A DNA stretch of 15,093 nt, taken from assembly GCA_023488865.1 (NCBI GenBank), contig JAMDDG010000442.1:1-15093 (forward strand). The letters run 5' to 3'. Positions 1-8,164 of this stretch are shown here, piece by piece. A model generated the notes under the pieces. The model was not told the origin of the DNA and did not search any database. It saw only the letters and a program-made list of their open reading frames with translations. The first letter of the stretch is position 1, and each line of letters begins with the position of its first letter. Origin of the DNA: Bacteroidota bacterium (GTDB lineage: Bacteria > Bacteroidota > Bacteroidia > Bacteroidales > Prolixibacteraceae). The position numbers were made by a program, and so were the translations under genes.

Positions 1-31
1 CTGAATAATTCGTTTCTTCTTATTTTTTCAT

Positions 32-61
32 GGGGATGATGGTTGGATCATCCCCTTTTTT
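32..61 (+). terminator. Rho-independent terminator of an off-window convergent gene
   Basis: A perfect 9-bp stem (GGGGATGAT at 32-40, ATCATCCCC at 47-55) with a 6-nt loop is followed by six T residues on the plus strand. The T-run lies only on the plus-strand side, so the hairpin should end transcription entering from the left edge. The minus-strand metH stop codon (48-50) lies inside the right arm, so the two genes share this DNA. Confidence 0.8.
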
Positions 62-3000
62 CTGGCTCATAATTCAGGTTGGAAGGCACGTATTTCTCTA
101 TAAATTCCTTAGAAACGTTTTTTCTGAATGCATAATCTACAACCTGATCTTCCCCGATTTTTTCAACGCCGAAATACCTTGATTCGGGATGTGCAAAATA
201 GACGCCGCAAACCGAAGCATTGGGGTACATCGAGTAGTTCTCTGTCAGGGAAATTCCGGAGTGTTCTTTTGCCTGCAAGAGCTTGAAAATAGTCTCTTTT
301 TCTGAATGTTCGGGACAAGCAGGATATCCGGGGGCCGGTCTAATTCCCTGATACTTGCAAGCGATTAATTCGGCGGGTGTCAAAGTTTCGAATTTGCTGT
401 AGCCCCATATTTCCATCCTGACAATCTGGTGCAATCGCTCTGCAAAAGCTTCTGCCAGTCTGTCAGATAAGGCTTCGAGCATGATCGCTTTGAAGTCGTT
501 GTTCTCGCGTTTGAATTGCTGGACCATTTCGGCCACACCAATACCGGCAGTGACCGCAAATGCCCCGCAATAATCGGGAATTCCGGTTTCCTTTGGTGCG
601 ATAAAATCACTGAGGCACAGTTGAGAAGTTCCCTGCTTTTTTTCCTGTTGGCGCATTTGGTAGAATTTTCCCATCAGTTGAGATCTGGTTTCATCAGTAT
701 ACAGTTCGATATCGTCCATTACAGCGTTAGCAGGCCAGATTCCCACTACCCCATTGGCCCTGATCAATTTTTTGGCGATAATCTCATCTAAAAACTGGTT
801 AGCCTCATCAAAAAGTTGACGCGCTGCTTCACCCTTATCAGGATCGTCAAGGATAGCCGGGTATTTTCCCCTGAATTCCCAAACAAGGAAGAAGAAGGTC
901 CAGTCGATGTATTTTCTGAGTTCTTCCAGCGGAAAGTCGTTAAAATATTTGACACCGGTGAAATTGGGCTGAGATACGGGATGTTTTTCAAAGTCAGGAT
1001 GAAATTTCCTTTCCCTTGCTTCCGTTAAGGTCCAGTATTCTTTTGGTTTTTTGGCGCTATGGACCTGTCTGAGGTCAGCATATTCCTGCAATGTAGCAGC
1101 TAAAAATTCAGGAGATCCTGCTAAAAGTTCTGCTACTACCTGCACAGACCTGGAGGCATCTTTTACATAAAGGGTCGTATTGCTGTATTCCGGCGCAATT
1201 TTGACTGCCGTGTGTATTTTAGAAGTTGTTGCACCACCAATCAATAAAGGTTTGTTAAGTCCCCTCTTTTCCATCTCTTTTGCCACGTGTACCATCTCTT
1301 CGAGCGATGGAGTGATCAATCCGCTCAAACCGATGATATCTACCTGTGCGTTGAAGGCTGTATCAAGTATTGTTTCGCATGGAACCATCACACCCAGATC
1401 GATTACCTCGTAGTTGTTGCAGGATAGCACAACGCCCACGATGTTTTTACCGATGTCGTGCACGTCGCCTTTAACGGTAGCAAGCAGAATCTTTTTCTGC
1501 ACGGAGACCTTGTTGGGTTGCAATTTTTTCTCCTCCTCGATGAACGGCTGAAGCCACGCTACCGCTTTCTTCATGACCCTGGCCGATTTAATCACCTGGG
1601 GAAGGAACATCTTGCCTGATCCGAAGAGATCGCCTACTTTGTTCATCCCATCCATCAATGGCCCCTCGATGATATTCAACGGAGAGTTATATTGTGGCAT
1701 CAGGTCGCGCACGTCATCCTCAATGAAATCGGTAATCCCTTTCACCATGGCATGTTCAATCCTCTTGTTGAGAGGGAGTTCTCTCCAGGCTTCAACTTTT
1801 TCCTGTTTTTCGTCTGTGCCCTTGATTGTCTCGGAAAATACAAGAAGACGCTCAGTTGCATCGGGTCGCCTGTTAAGTACGAGATCTTCTACATATTGAA
1901 GTAAATCAGCGGGTATTTCGTCATAAATCTGCAGCATGCCGGGATTGACGATTCCCATATCCAGGCCGGCTTTGATGGCATGGAACAGGAATACCGAATG
2001 GATGGCTTCCCGGATGACATTGTTTCCCCTAAAGGAGAAAGAGACGTTGGATATACCCCCGCTTACTTTGGCATAGGGAAGATGCTCTTTGATCCACGTT
2101 GTTGTTTTGAAAAAGTCGACGGCATAGTTGTTGTGTTCTTCCATCCCTGTACCGATTGTGAGGATATTGGGATCGAAGATGATATCTTCTGCAGGGAAAT
2201 GGACCTCATCTACAAGGATGTGGTAGGCCCTTTCGCAGATGGCAATCCTTTTTTCGTATGTAGTAGCCTGGCCTTCTTCATCGAAAGCCATAACGACAAC
2301 GGCAGCTCCATAATTCCTGATCTTCCGGGCATGAAGAATGAACGGTCCCTCCCCCTCTTTAAGGCTGATTGAATTGACGATAGACTTCCCCTGGATACTT
2401 TGCAACCCAGCCTCGATCACCTCCCATTTGGAAGAGTCGATCATGATAGGCAATCTCGAAATATCCGGTTCTGAAGCGATCAGGTTGAGGAACCTGACCA
2501 TCTCTTTTTTTGCATCCAGCATGGCATCGTCCATGTTGATGTCGATGATCTGGGCTCCGCCTTCCACCATTTCGCGTGCAACGGAGAGCGCTTCATCGTA
2601 TTTCCCGTCGCGGATCAGCCTGGCAAATTTAATCGAACCGGCCACGTTGCACCGTTCGCCAATGTTGACGAAGTTGGTGAGTTTGTCGATGGTGAGCGGT
2701 TCCAATCCACTCAGGCGCGTGGCCTTTTCCGGCTTCGATTTAATATGTGGCTTCGATTTCTCGGCCAGTTTGGCCAATTCGCGGATATGATCGGGCGTTG
2801 TGCCGCAACAGCCACCGATGATGTTTACCGTTTGGTTATTGGTGAACTCGGCTACTTCGTAGCTCATCATAAGCGGTGTTTCATCGTATTCCCCAAACTG
2901 GTTTGGCAATCCTGCATTGGGATGGACACTGACAAAATAAGGGGCTTTCCTGCTAAGCTCTTCCAGGTAGGGACGCATATCTTTGGCTCCGAATGAACAG

Positions 3001-3725
3001 TTTAATCCGATGGTAAGCAAGTCGATGTGGGAGACAGAATTGAGAAAGGCTTCGAGGGTCTGTCCGGAGAGTGTCCGGCCACTTTTGTCGGTGATGGTGC
3101 CCGAGATCATCACGGGAAGTTTCATCGCCCGTTCTTCAAAGATCTCGTTGATAGCGACCAGCGCAACTTTGCAATTCAATGTATCGAAAATGGTTTCCAC
3201 CAGCAAAAGATCGACGCCCCCATCGAGCAGTCCCTCGACCTGTTCCCGGTAGGAAAACTTTAACTCCTCAAATGAGATGGCCCGGTAGCCGGGGTCGTTC
3301 ACATCGGGCGACATGGAGCAGGTTTTGTTGGTTGGTCCGATGGAACCGGCCACGTACCTGGGCTTCACGGTAGTGGAAAACTGTTCGGCTGCTTCTACGG
3401 CAATTCTGGCTGCCTCCCTGTTTATTTCTCGGACAAAAGCTTGAGTGCCATAGTCGCTTTGTGAGATGGATGTTGCATTGAATGTATTGGTTTCGACGAT
3501 ATCGGCACCAGCCTCCAGGAAGGCAACGTGTATTTTGCGGATGGCATCCGGTTTGGTGAGGCAAAGCAAATCGTTGTTTCCTTTGAGCGAACCGGACCAA
3601 TCTTTGAACCGATCTCCGCGAAAGTCGGCTTCCGAAAATTTGTACTGCTGGATCATTGTCCCCATGGCGCCGTCGAGTACGAGGACCCTTTCTTCCAATA
3701 TTTTGCGTATATCTGGTTTTATCAT
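48..3725 (-). CDS. metH: Cobalamin-dependent methionine synthase MetH
   Basis: Transfers a methyl group from 5-methyltetrahydrofolate through cobalamin to homocysteine, giving methionine in the cytoplasm. At 1225 residues it matches the full-length enzyme (about 1230). Domains in order: homocysteine-binding barrel (about 1-330) with zinc ligands in LNCSFGA (C243) and GGCCGT (C306, C307); folate/pterin-binding barrel (about 350-620, starting FVNIGERCN); cobalamin cap helices (about 650-740); B12-binding Rossmann domain (about 745-880) with GDVHDIGKN, where H756 is the lower cobalt ligand; and the AdoMet reactivation domain (about 900-1225) with RPAPGYPACPEH (1129-1140) and ESRYFGV. All key residues are present and no frame break is seen. 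The neighbour to the right is divergent. A 120-nt leader with possible RNA structure precedes the start. The start MIKPDIRKIL fits the family. Confidence 0.97.
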   Translation of the reverse strand: MIKPDIRKILEERVLVLDGAMGTMIQQYKFSEADFRGDRFKDWSGSLKGNNDLLCLTKPDAIRKIHVAFLEAGADIVETNTFNATSISQSDYGTQAFVREINREAARIAVEAAEQFSTTVKPRYVAGSIGPTNKTCSMSPDVNDPGYRAISFEELKFSYREQVEGLLDGGVDLLLVETIFDTLNCKVALVAINEIFEERAMKLPVMISGTITDKSGRTLSGQTLEAFLNSVSHIDLLTIGLNCSFGAKDMRPYLEELSRKAPYFVSVHPNAGLPNQFGEYDETPLMMSYEVAEFTNNQTVNIIGGCCGTTPDHIRELAKLAEKSKPHIKSKPEKATRLSGLEPLTIDKLTNFVNIGERCNVAGSIKFARLIRDGKYDEALSVAREMVEGGAQIIDINMDDAMLDAKKEMVRFLNLIASEPDISRLPIMIDSSKWEVIEAGLQSIQGKSIVNSISLKEGEGPFILHARKIRNYGAAVVVMAFDEEGQATTYEKRIAICERAYHILVDEVHFPAEDIIFDPNILTIGTGMEEHNNYAVDFFKTTTWIKEHLPYAKVSGGISNVSFSFRGNNVIREAIHSVFLFHAIKAGLDMGIVNPGMLQIYDEIPADLLQYVEDLVLNRRPDATERLLVFSETIKGTDEKQEKVEAWRELPLNKRIEHAMVKGITDFIEDDVRDLMPQYNSPLNIIEGPLMDGMNKVGDLFGSGKMFLPQVIKSARVMKKAVAWLQPFIEEEKKLQPNKVSVQKKILLATVKGDVHDIGKNIVGVVLSCNNYEVIDLGVMVPCETILDTAFNAQVDIIGLSGLITPSLEEMVHVAKEMEKRGLNKPLLIGGATTSKIHTAVKIAPEYSNTTLYVKDASRSVQVVAELLAGSPEFLAATLQEYADLRQVHSAKKPKEYWTLTEARERKFHPDFEKHPVSQPNFTGVKYFNDFPLEELRKYIDWTFFFLVWEFRGKYPAILDDPDKGEAARQLFDEANQFLDEIIAKKLIRANGVVGIWPANAVMDDIELYTDETRSQLMGKFYQMRQQEKKQGTSQLCLSDFIAPKETGIPDYCGAFAVTAGIGVAEMVQQFKRENNDFKAIMLEALSDRLAEAFAERLHQIVRMEIWGYSKFETLTPAELIACKYQGIRPAPGYPACPEHSEKETIFKLLQAKEHSGISLTENYSMYPNASVCGVYFAHPESRYFGVEKIGEDQVVDYAFRKNVSKEFIEKYVPSNLNYEPEKRG

Positions 3726-3734
3726 GGATCAGTG

Positions 3735-3792
3735 GTCAAGTTGTATTAAAATTTCACAGGCTATTCGCACGCCGCCATTGACAGAAGCGTGC
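3735..3792 (-). promoter_or_regulatory. Possible structured metH leader (hairpin with pseudoknot potential)
   Basis: Read on the minus strand, GCACGC (3787-3792) pairs with GCGTGC (3767-3772) around a loop of about 14 nt. Five loop bases, GTCAA (3778-3782), are complementary to TTGAC (3735-3739), which lies about 10 nt before the metH ATG. An H-type pseudoknot could therefore control access to the start. SAM-II-class riboswitches have this general architecture, but I do not see their conserved sequence, so regulation here is only a hypothesis. Confidence 0.25.
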
Positions 3793-3853
3793 ATCAGCAA
3801 ATTTTATTTTAAAAGATATCTAATTCTTTTATTTTGATGGATAAATAACTGGG

Positions 3854-3861
3854 CAAAGGTA
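3854..3861 (-). promoter_or_regulatory. metH: Candidate -7 box for metH
   Basis: The minus strand reads TACCTTTG, an exact match to the Bacteroidota -7 consensus TAnnTTTG, about 130 nt ahead of the metH start. No good -33 TTTG lies at the usual 19-21 nt spacing, so support is partial. Confidence 0.35.
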
Positions 3862-4003
3862 TGAATTTTCTTGGCAACAAGGTAAATCTGACAGCTAAGG
3901 GGGGGCAGGGAGCTGTTGATCAGATAGAAATTTTTATTAATTTTCGAACTTTATTGGATGGCTTCTTCATTTTAAAAATTCAAAGACATTAAACGGCAAA
4001 AAC

Positions 4004-5176
4004 ATGGAAAAAACTACTTTTAACCGAAGAAATTTTCTGCTTTTAGGTGCAACTGCCTCACTTGGTTTGGCAGCCCAGGCTTTACCGCCACACAAAAACA
4101 AGGAAACAAAGAAAAAGAAGATTATCTACCGGACGCTCGGAAAAACCGGCATTGAAGTACCCATTGTCAGCATGGGTGTGATGCGGGCCGACAACCCTGC
4201 TATTCTGAAAGCAGCCTACGAATCGGGCATCCGCCATTTTGACACAGCCAGTGGCTACCAGGATGGACGGAATGAAGAGATGGTTGGCCAATATTTTAAA
4301 GATAAACCAAGGGAGGAAATAATCATTTCTACGAAGATACATCCTCCGAAGGAAGGGCTGTCAACCGATCAGTTTATTGAAAAATTCGATCAAAGTTTGA
4401 AAAGGTTGCAAATGAATTATGTCGATATTCTGTATCTACATGCAGCAACTGACAGGGCATATACCCTGGATCCAAGATACACGGAAGCCCTTAGAAGGAT
4501 AAAAGAGAGCGGGAAAGCGAAATTTGTCGGGGTTACCACCCACTCCAACATGGCAGTGGTACTTAATGCCGCAGTTGACAGCAAGTTTTATGATGTTGTT
4601 CTCACCTCTTACAATTTCCGGTTAAAAGATGATACAGAATTGCAAAACGCACTTCAAAGAGCCAATGACGCCGGATTGGGGATTGTCGCGATGAAAAATA
4701 TGGCGGGCGGTTATTTGGATAAAGAAAAGAAGAAACCGGTCAATTGCAAGGCGGCCTTAAAATGGGTATTGTCTAATCCATTGATCCATACTGCAATTCC
4801 GGGCCTTACCAATTTTGAAATGGTGAAAGAGAATTGGGAAGTTGCCCAAAACCATGATCTTGATGAAAAGGAAAAGGGGGATTTGCTGTTAGCTATGAAC
4901 GAACCCGGTCTTTATTGCCACGGGTGCCTGAAATGTTCCGGGCAGTGTCCTAAAAATCTTCCGATACCGGATTTGATGCGTTCGTATATGTACAACTATG
5001 GTTACTCTTATCCAGCTAAGGCACAATCGACGGTGGCGCAATTGAACCTATCGCATAATCCCTGCGACGGATGCGTGGGAGATTGCAGTGTAGAGTGCCC
5101 CAACGGACTTAACGTAAGGGAACGTATTACCGATATTGCGCGGATTAAACTGGTCCCGACAAACTTCCTGGTATGA
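4004..5176 (+). CDS. Tat-exported aldo/keto reductase with C-terminal ferredoxin-like Cys clusters
   Basis: The N-terminus has a twin-arginine motif (RRNFLLLG, R8-R9) followed by a hydrophobic stretch, so export by Tat to the periplasm is likely. Residues about 40-290 form an aldo/keto reductase barrel. The catalytic tetrad is visible: D80 and Y85 in FDTASGY, K111 in STKIH, and H146 in LYLHAATD. The C-terminal 90 residues carry two four-cysteine groups, C305-C308-C311-C315 (CHGCLKCSGQCP) and C354-C357-C361-C365 (CDGCVGDCSVECP), both suited to iron-sulfur clusters. A pyridine-nucleotide barrel joined to Fe-S clusters and exported by Tat suggests redox chemistry on an unknown carbonyl substrate, with cofactor loaded before export. 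The gene stands 95 nt ahead of the DUF6599 gene in the same direction. The substrate cannot be read from sequence. Confidence 0.88.
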   Translation: MEKTTFNRRNFLLLGATASLGLAAQALPPHKNKETKKKKIIYRTLGKTGIEVPIVSMGVMRADNPAILKAAYESGIRHFDTASGYQDGRNEEMVGQYFKDKPREEIIISTKIHPPKEGLSTDQFIEKFDQSLKRLQMNYVDILYLHAATDRAYTLDPRYTEALRRIKESGKAKFVGVTTHSNMAVVLNAAVDSKFYDVVLTSYNFRLKDDTELQNALQRANDAGLGIVAMKNMAGGYLDKEKKKPVNCKAALKWVLSNPLIHTAIPGLTNFEMVKENWEVAQNHDLDEKEKGDLLLAMNEPGLYCHGCLKCSGQCPKNLPIPDLMRSYMYNYGYSYPAKAQSTVAQLNLSHNPCDGCVGDCSVECPNGLNVRERITDIARIKLVPTNFLV

Positions 5177-5271
5177 AACGAACTTGTTGTTTTCTAACAT
5201 CCAAGAGGATGAAAATAATTTTCAGCAACATGGAGTTCCATACTACCTTTTAAAAACAAATTATTCATAGT

Positions 5272-6111
5272 ATGAAAAAAATTCTTTTTTTATTTCTGCT
5301 ATTTTTCTCATTAGGAGCATGGTCGCAGGAGGTTGTGTTTCCCAAACTTCCGGAGTGGAAAAGTGACGGTAAACCGCAGATATTCAACAAAGAAAATTTG
5401 TATGAGCACATTGACGGTGCCTCTGAATTTTACCTGAGCTACGGATTTGAGCAATTACAGGTAGCAAGCTGGAGCCAAAACGGGGTTGAGTTGACTATTG
5501 AAGTGTATGATCATGGAGATCCACTTCATGCTTATGGAATTTACAGCATTGAAAGATCACCTAAAGCAGAGGTCAAACCTGTTGGACTGGAAGGATATGG
5601 CGATGCCACAATTTTCAACTTCGTAACCGGAAAATTCTATGTAAAGATGAGCGGGATGCAATTGGAAAAGATTCCGGGATTTTCTTTGAAATCCCTGGCC
5701 GAAGAGTTCTCCAAAACCTTGTGTGCAAAACCGGAATATCCTAAAATTATTGAGCTTTTCCCAAAAGAAAACCAGGTACTTAATTCCTGTCAATATATTC
5801 CCACCGAATTTATGGGATTGGGATTTATGGGTTCAGCGGTAAGGGCAAAATATAATTTAAACGGGGAGGAGATTACTTTTTTCATTCTCGAGAGAGCGGA
5901 CCGGAATGCGGTTGAGCAAATTATTTCGAAATATGCCGCTTATGCCGAAGCCAAAATCAAGAAACCTGCAGAGGGGGATTTTTTATTCAAGGATCCGTTC
6001 AATGGGACTGTCTGTTTAAGATGGAAAGGGAATTTCCTGATTGGCGCTTCCGGGTTCACCGATAAGAAAAAAGTGACGGGCTTGTTCGATCAGGTTGCTC
6101 AAAAACTATAA
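5272..6111 (+). CDS. Exported DUF6599 family protein
   Basis: Function unknown. The first 18-19 residues are a classical Sec signal peptide (MKK plus a leucine/phenylalanine-rich core ending GAWSQ), with no lipobox cysteine, so a soluble periplasmic protein is expected. The mature part matches my memory of the DUF6599 family, notably YEHIDGASEFYLSYGFEQL near residues 44-62 and a YDHGDPLHAYGIYS segment near 79-92. At 279 residues it looks complete. It follows the Tat aldo/keto reductase in the same orientation and may share its transcript. No catalytic motif is recognisable, so I give no enzymatic role; the family name rests on recall, not on a search. Confidence 0.8.
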   Translation: MKKILFLFLLFFSLGAWSQEVVFPKLPEWKSDGKPQIFNKENLYEHIDGASEFYLSYGFEQLQVASWSQNGVELTIEVYDHGDPLHAYGIYSIERSPKAEVKPVGLEGYGDATIFNFVTGKFYVKMSGMQLEKIPGFSLKSLAEEFSKTLCAKPEYPKIIELFPKENQVLNSCQYIPTEFMGLGFMGSAVRAKYNLNGEEITFFILERADRNAVEQIISKYAAYAEAKIKKPAEGDFLFKDPFNGTVCLRWKGNFLIGASGFTDKKKVTGLFDQVAQKL

Positions 6112-6130
6112 AAGAATTTTGGATCCGGTC

Positions 6131-6148
6131 CCCGAGCTTGTCGAAGGG
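6131..6148 (-). repeat. Dispersed CCTTCGACAGGCTCAGG-type repeat, single inverted copy
   Basis: The minus strand reads CCCTTCGACAAGCTCGGG, differing at only a few positions from the three plus-strand copies at 11012-11137. It sits between the DUF6599 gene and the HAD gene. Repeats with this core are scattered in many environmental bacterial genomes (recall). No gene is seen in 6112-6265. Confidence 0.7.
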
Positions 6149-6265
6149 TTCGATTTTGGAAGTGATCGAAATTCGGGCTTCTTTATCAACGGATTCCTGG
6201 TGTGTTGATGGGCATGGACCGTATCGGTTTGCATAGACTCATCAGGTTTTCACCTTTACATTTAA

Positions 6266-6964
6266 ATGAAAAACAAACTATTACAAAATGGCCTGAGCTC
6301 CATCAAGGCCATTTTTTTTGATATGGATGGAGTGATTTATGATTCGATGGGACATCATTCTGTCGCATGGAACAAGGCTTTTGCTTTCCTCGGACTTGAT
6401 TTTCCATTAGAGCAGGTCTACATGAACGAAGGACGCACGGGCTCTTCGACGGTTCAGATGTTTTTCCGGGAAAAGTTGGGACGGGAAGCTACCGCGGAGG
6501 AGATAGCCAGCATTTATGCCCAAAAAAGTAAAATCTTTGAATCGATGCCCAAACCGATTCCATTTGAGGGCATTGCCGGCCTGATGCGGCAGTTCAAAAG
6601 TGCGGGTGTGGCAATTTGGGTGGTGACAGGTTCTGCACAGGATCAATTGTTAGACGGTTTATGCCGCGACTTTTCGGGGCTGATCCTAAGAGAAAAGATT
6701 GTCTCGGCAAAGGATGTAAAGCAGGGGAAACCCAATCCTGAACCTTATCTTAAAGCGTTAAAAAGTTCCGGGTTCTCAGCCGGAGAGGTAGTTGTAATTG
6801 AAAATGCGCCGCTGGGTGTTCAATCGGCAAAAGCCGCCGGAATATTCACGGTAGGGATCAATACCGGGATACTGGACGATGAAATATTGTGGAATTCGGG
6901 AGCTGATGTGGTTGTGAAAGGGATCTCCCAACTGGGGAAATTCTTTTTTCCCCAAAAAGTGTAA
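6266..6964 (+). CDS. HAD-family phosphatase, beta-phosphoglucomutase-like
   Basis: A 232-residue haloacid dehalogenase-type hydrolase or phosphomutase, cytoplasmic. Motif I is FFDMDGV, with nucleophile D19 and acid/base D21. A helical cap (about 30-100) follows. Motif II is VVTGSA (T121), motif III is the lysine of QGKPNPEPY (K155), and motif IV is VIENAPLGV (E179). Subfamily I members usually read ED at motif IV; here the second residue is N180, which may weaken Mg2+ binding or shift specificity. Likely substrates are sugar phosphates, in keeping with the sugar-related genes that follow, but that is inference. A strong terminator at 7037-7066 ends the gene's transcript. The ATG at 6266 places motif I at the usual distance from the N-terminus. 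Confidence 0.9.
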   Translation: MKNKLLQNGLSSIKAIFFDMDGVIYDSMGHHSVAWNKAFAFLGLDFPLEQVYMNEGRTGSSTVQMFFREKLGREATAEEIASIYAQKSKIFESMPKPIPFEGIAGLMRQFKSAGVAIWVVTGSAQDQLLDGLCRDFSGLILREKIVSAKDVKQGKPNPEPYLKALKSSGFSAGEVVVIENAPLGVQSAKAAGIFTVGINTGILDDEILWNSGADVVVKGISQLGKFFFPQKV

Positions 6965-7036
6965 CAAAACAGATCTTTCTGAGTCTTATTAGCGTGGTTT
7001 TAGTATAAAACAAATTGAACAGCGCCTTAGTAACAA

Positions 7037-7070
7037 GGCCGTTTCCATACCTGGAAGCGGCCTTTGTTGT
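7037..7070 (+). terminator. Strong terminator after the HAD gene
   Basis: An 11-bp stem with one G-T pair (GGCCGTTTCCA at 7037-7047, TGGAAGCGGCC at 7052-7062) closes a TACC loop and is followed by TTTGTTGTT. Flanking AACAA/TTGTT can extend the pairing. It separates the HAD gene from the isomerase gene. Confidence 0.8.
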
Positions 7071-7097
7071 TAGGGAAGTAAATAAAAGCTATTTTTA
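7067..7097 (+). promoter_or_regulatory. Candidate promoter of the sugar isomerase/epimerase gene
   Basis: TTG at 7067-7069 lies 20 nt before TATTTTTA (7090-7097), one mismatch from the Bacteroidota -7 consensus TAnnTTTG. The spacing is right, and the leader to the ATG would be about 30 nt. The -33 element overlaps the tail of the preceding terminator. Confidence 0.35.
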
Positions 7098-7131
7098 CAC
7101 ATCAACATAAAACATCTAAACAAATACGGTT

Positions 7132-8004
7132 ATGACAAACAGAAGAGATTTTTTCAAGACTACCTCTTTATTGGTTGCTGGCAGCGTGATCGGCGCCAAT
7201 ATGGTTTCTGCCGCAATCCCGGCAGGTAAAAAGAAAAAAAAGAAAGTTGGCCTCCAACTTTATTCCCTGCGCGCTGATATGGCGAAAGATCCGGTTGCAA
7301 CTTTAAAGAAAGCAGCTGAGATGGGTTATTATTCATTAGAAACCGCTTCATACGGTGATGGGAAAATTTATGGGATGTTGCCTGGCGAAATAAAAAAACG
7401 GGTCGATGATTTGGGAATGAAGCTAAGCAGTTGCCACGTTGGTGGTCCGAACTACACCAGGGAAACCCATGCCGAAGCCATGGAGTGGTGGAAAAAAGCC
7501 ATCGAAGACCATATCAAAACTGGCATGAAATATATGATCAAACCCAGTATGCCGTTTCCGGACAAGCTGGATGTATTGAAACAGCACATGGATTATTTCA
7601 ATGCAGTTGGTGAATTGACTGCTGCTGCCGGTATGCAGTTTGGCTTTCACAACCACAACAGGGAGTTTGGCAAGATCGAAGACAAAATAATCTATGACTT
7701 TATGATCCAGAACACAGATCCAAAGAAGGTCTGCTTCGAAATGGATGTTTACTGGGTGATGAAAGGCGGATATTCTCCGGTTGATTACATGAAAAAATAC
7801 TCAGGCCGTTTCCCTCTTTTGCATATCAAAGACGAGAAAGAGATCGGAGAAAGCGGTTTACTCGATTTCAAAGCGATTTTCGAAACAGCCTATGCTATCG
7901 GCATGAAAGATTATTTCGTTGAAGTTGAACGCTACAATTTCGAACCACTTGTCAGCGTACAAAAGAGCTACGACTTTATGGCTGCCGCCGCATATGTGAA
8001 ATGA
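7132..8004 (+). CDS. Tat-exported sugar phosphate isomerase/epimerase-like TIM barrel
   Basis: A xylose isomerase-like (AP endonuclease family 2) barrel of 290 residues with a twin-arginine signal (NRRDFFKTTSLLVAGS, R4-R5), so it probably acts in the periplasm. The barrel starts at KVGLQLYSLR (about 38-47). Expected metal ligands are visible: E70, H173 and H175 in GFHNHNREF, E203 and D205 in CFEMDVYW, H231 in LLHIKDEKE, and E264/E266 in FVEVERY. Such exported barrels are common in Bacteroidota and act on sugars, inositols or 3-keto-sugars; the substrate here is unknown. It has its own candidate promoter and converges with the gluconolactonase-like gene across a hairpin, so the two are neighbours but not an operon. 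Confidence 0.9.
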   Translation: MTNRRDFFKTTSLLVAGSVIGANMVSAAIPAGKKKKKKVGLQLYSLRADMAKDPVATLKKAAEMGYYSLETASYGDGKIYGMLPGEIKKRVDDLGMKLSSCHVGGPNYTRETHAEAMEWWKKAIEDHIKTGMKYMIKPSMPFPDKLDVLKQHMDYFNAVGELTAAAGMQFGFHNHNREFGKIEDKIIYDFMIQNTDPKKVCFEMDVYWVMKGGYSPVDYMKKYSGRFPLLHIKDEKEIGESGLLDFKAIFETAYAIGMKDYFVEVERYNFEPLVSVQKSYDFMAAAAYVK

Positions 8005-8012
8005 AAAGGTTT

Positions 8013-8044
8013 GAAAGGGAGGTCGGTTTACCTGTCTCCCTTTC
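8013..8044. terminator. Hairpin between convergent genes, possible bidirectional terminator
   Basis: GAAAGGGAG (8013-8021) and CTCCCTTTC (8036-8044) form a perfect 9-bp stem, with GGT/ACC able to pair inside the loop. It begins 8 nt after the isomerase stop and faces the convergent gluconolactonase gene. There is no clean T-run on either side, so its termination role is uncertain. Nothing else is seen between 8045 and 8164. Confidence 0.45.
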
Positions 8045-8164
8045 ATCCTGTTTGGATGCAGTTTGCTGCGAAATATTGCGATTTGAGGGAACTGTAGGCC
8101 AAATGATCGGTTAGTCAGTAATTTCTCAAGGACTAAAACAATTAATGGGTCGTTCTAAATCAAA

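Noticed and set aside
2338..2790. Open frames antisense to metH (for example 150 codons)
   Set aside because: They are shadows of the metH coding frame with no recognisable protein sequence.
3726..3860. Canonical SAM-I or cobalamin riboswitch in the metH leader
   Set aside because: The leader is too short and shows none of the conserved boxes of these classes; only a generic hairpin with possible pseudoknot was kept.
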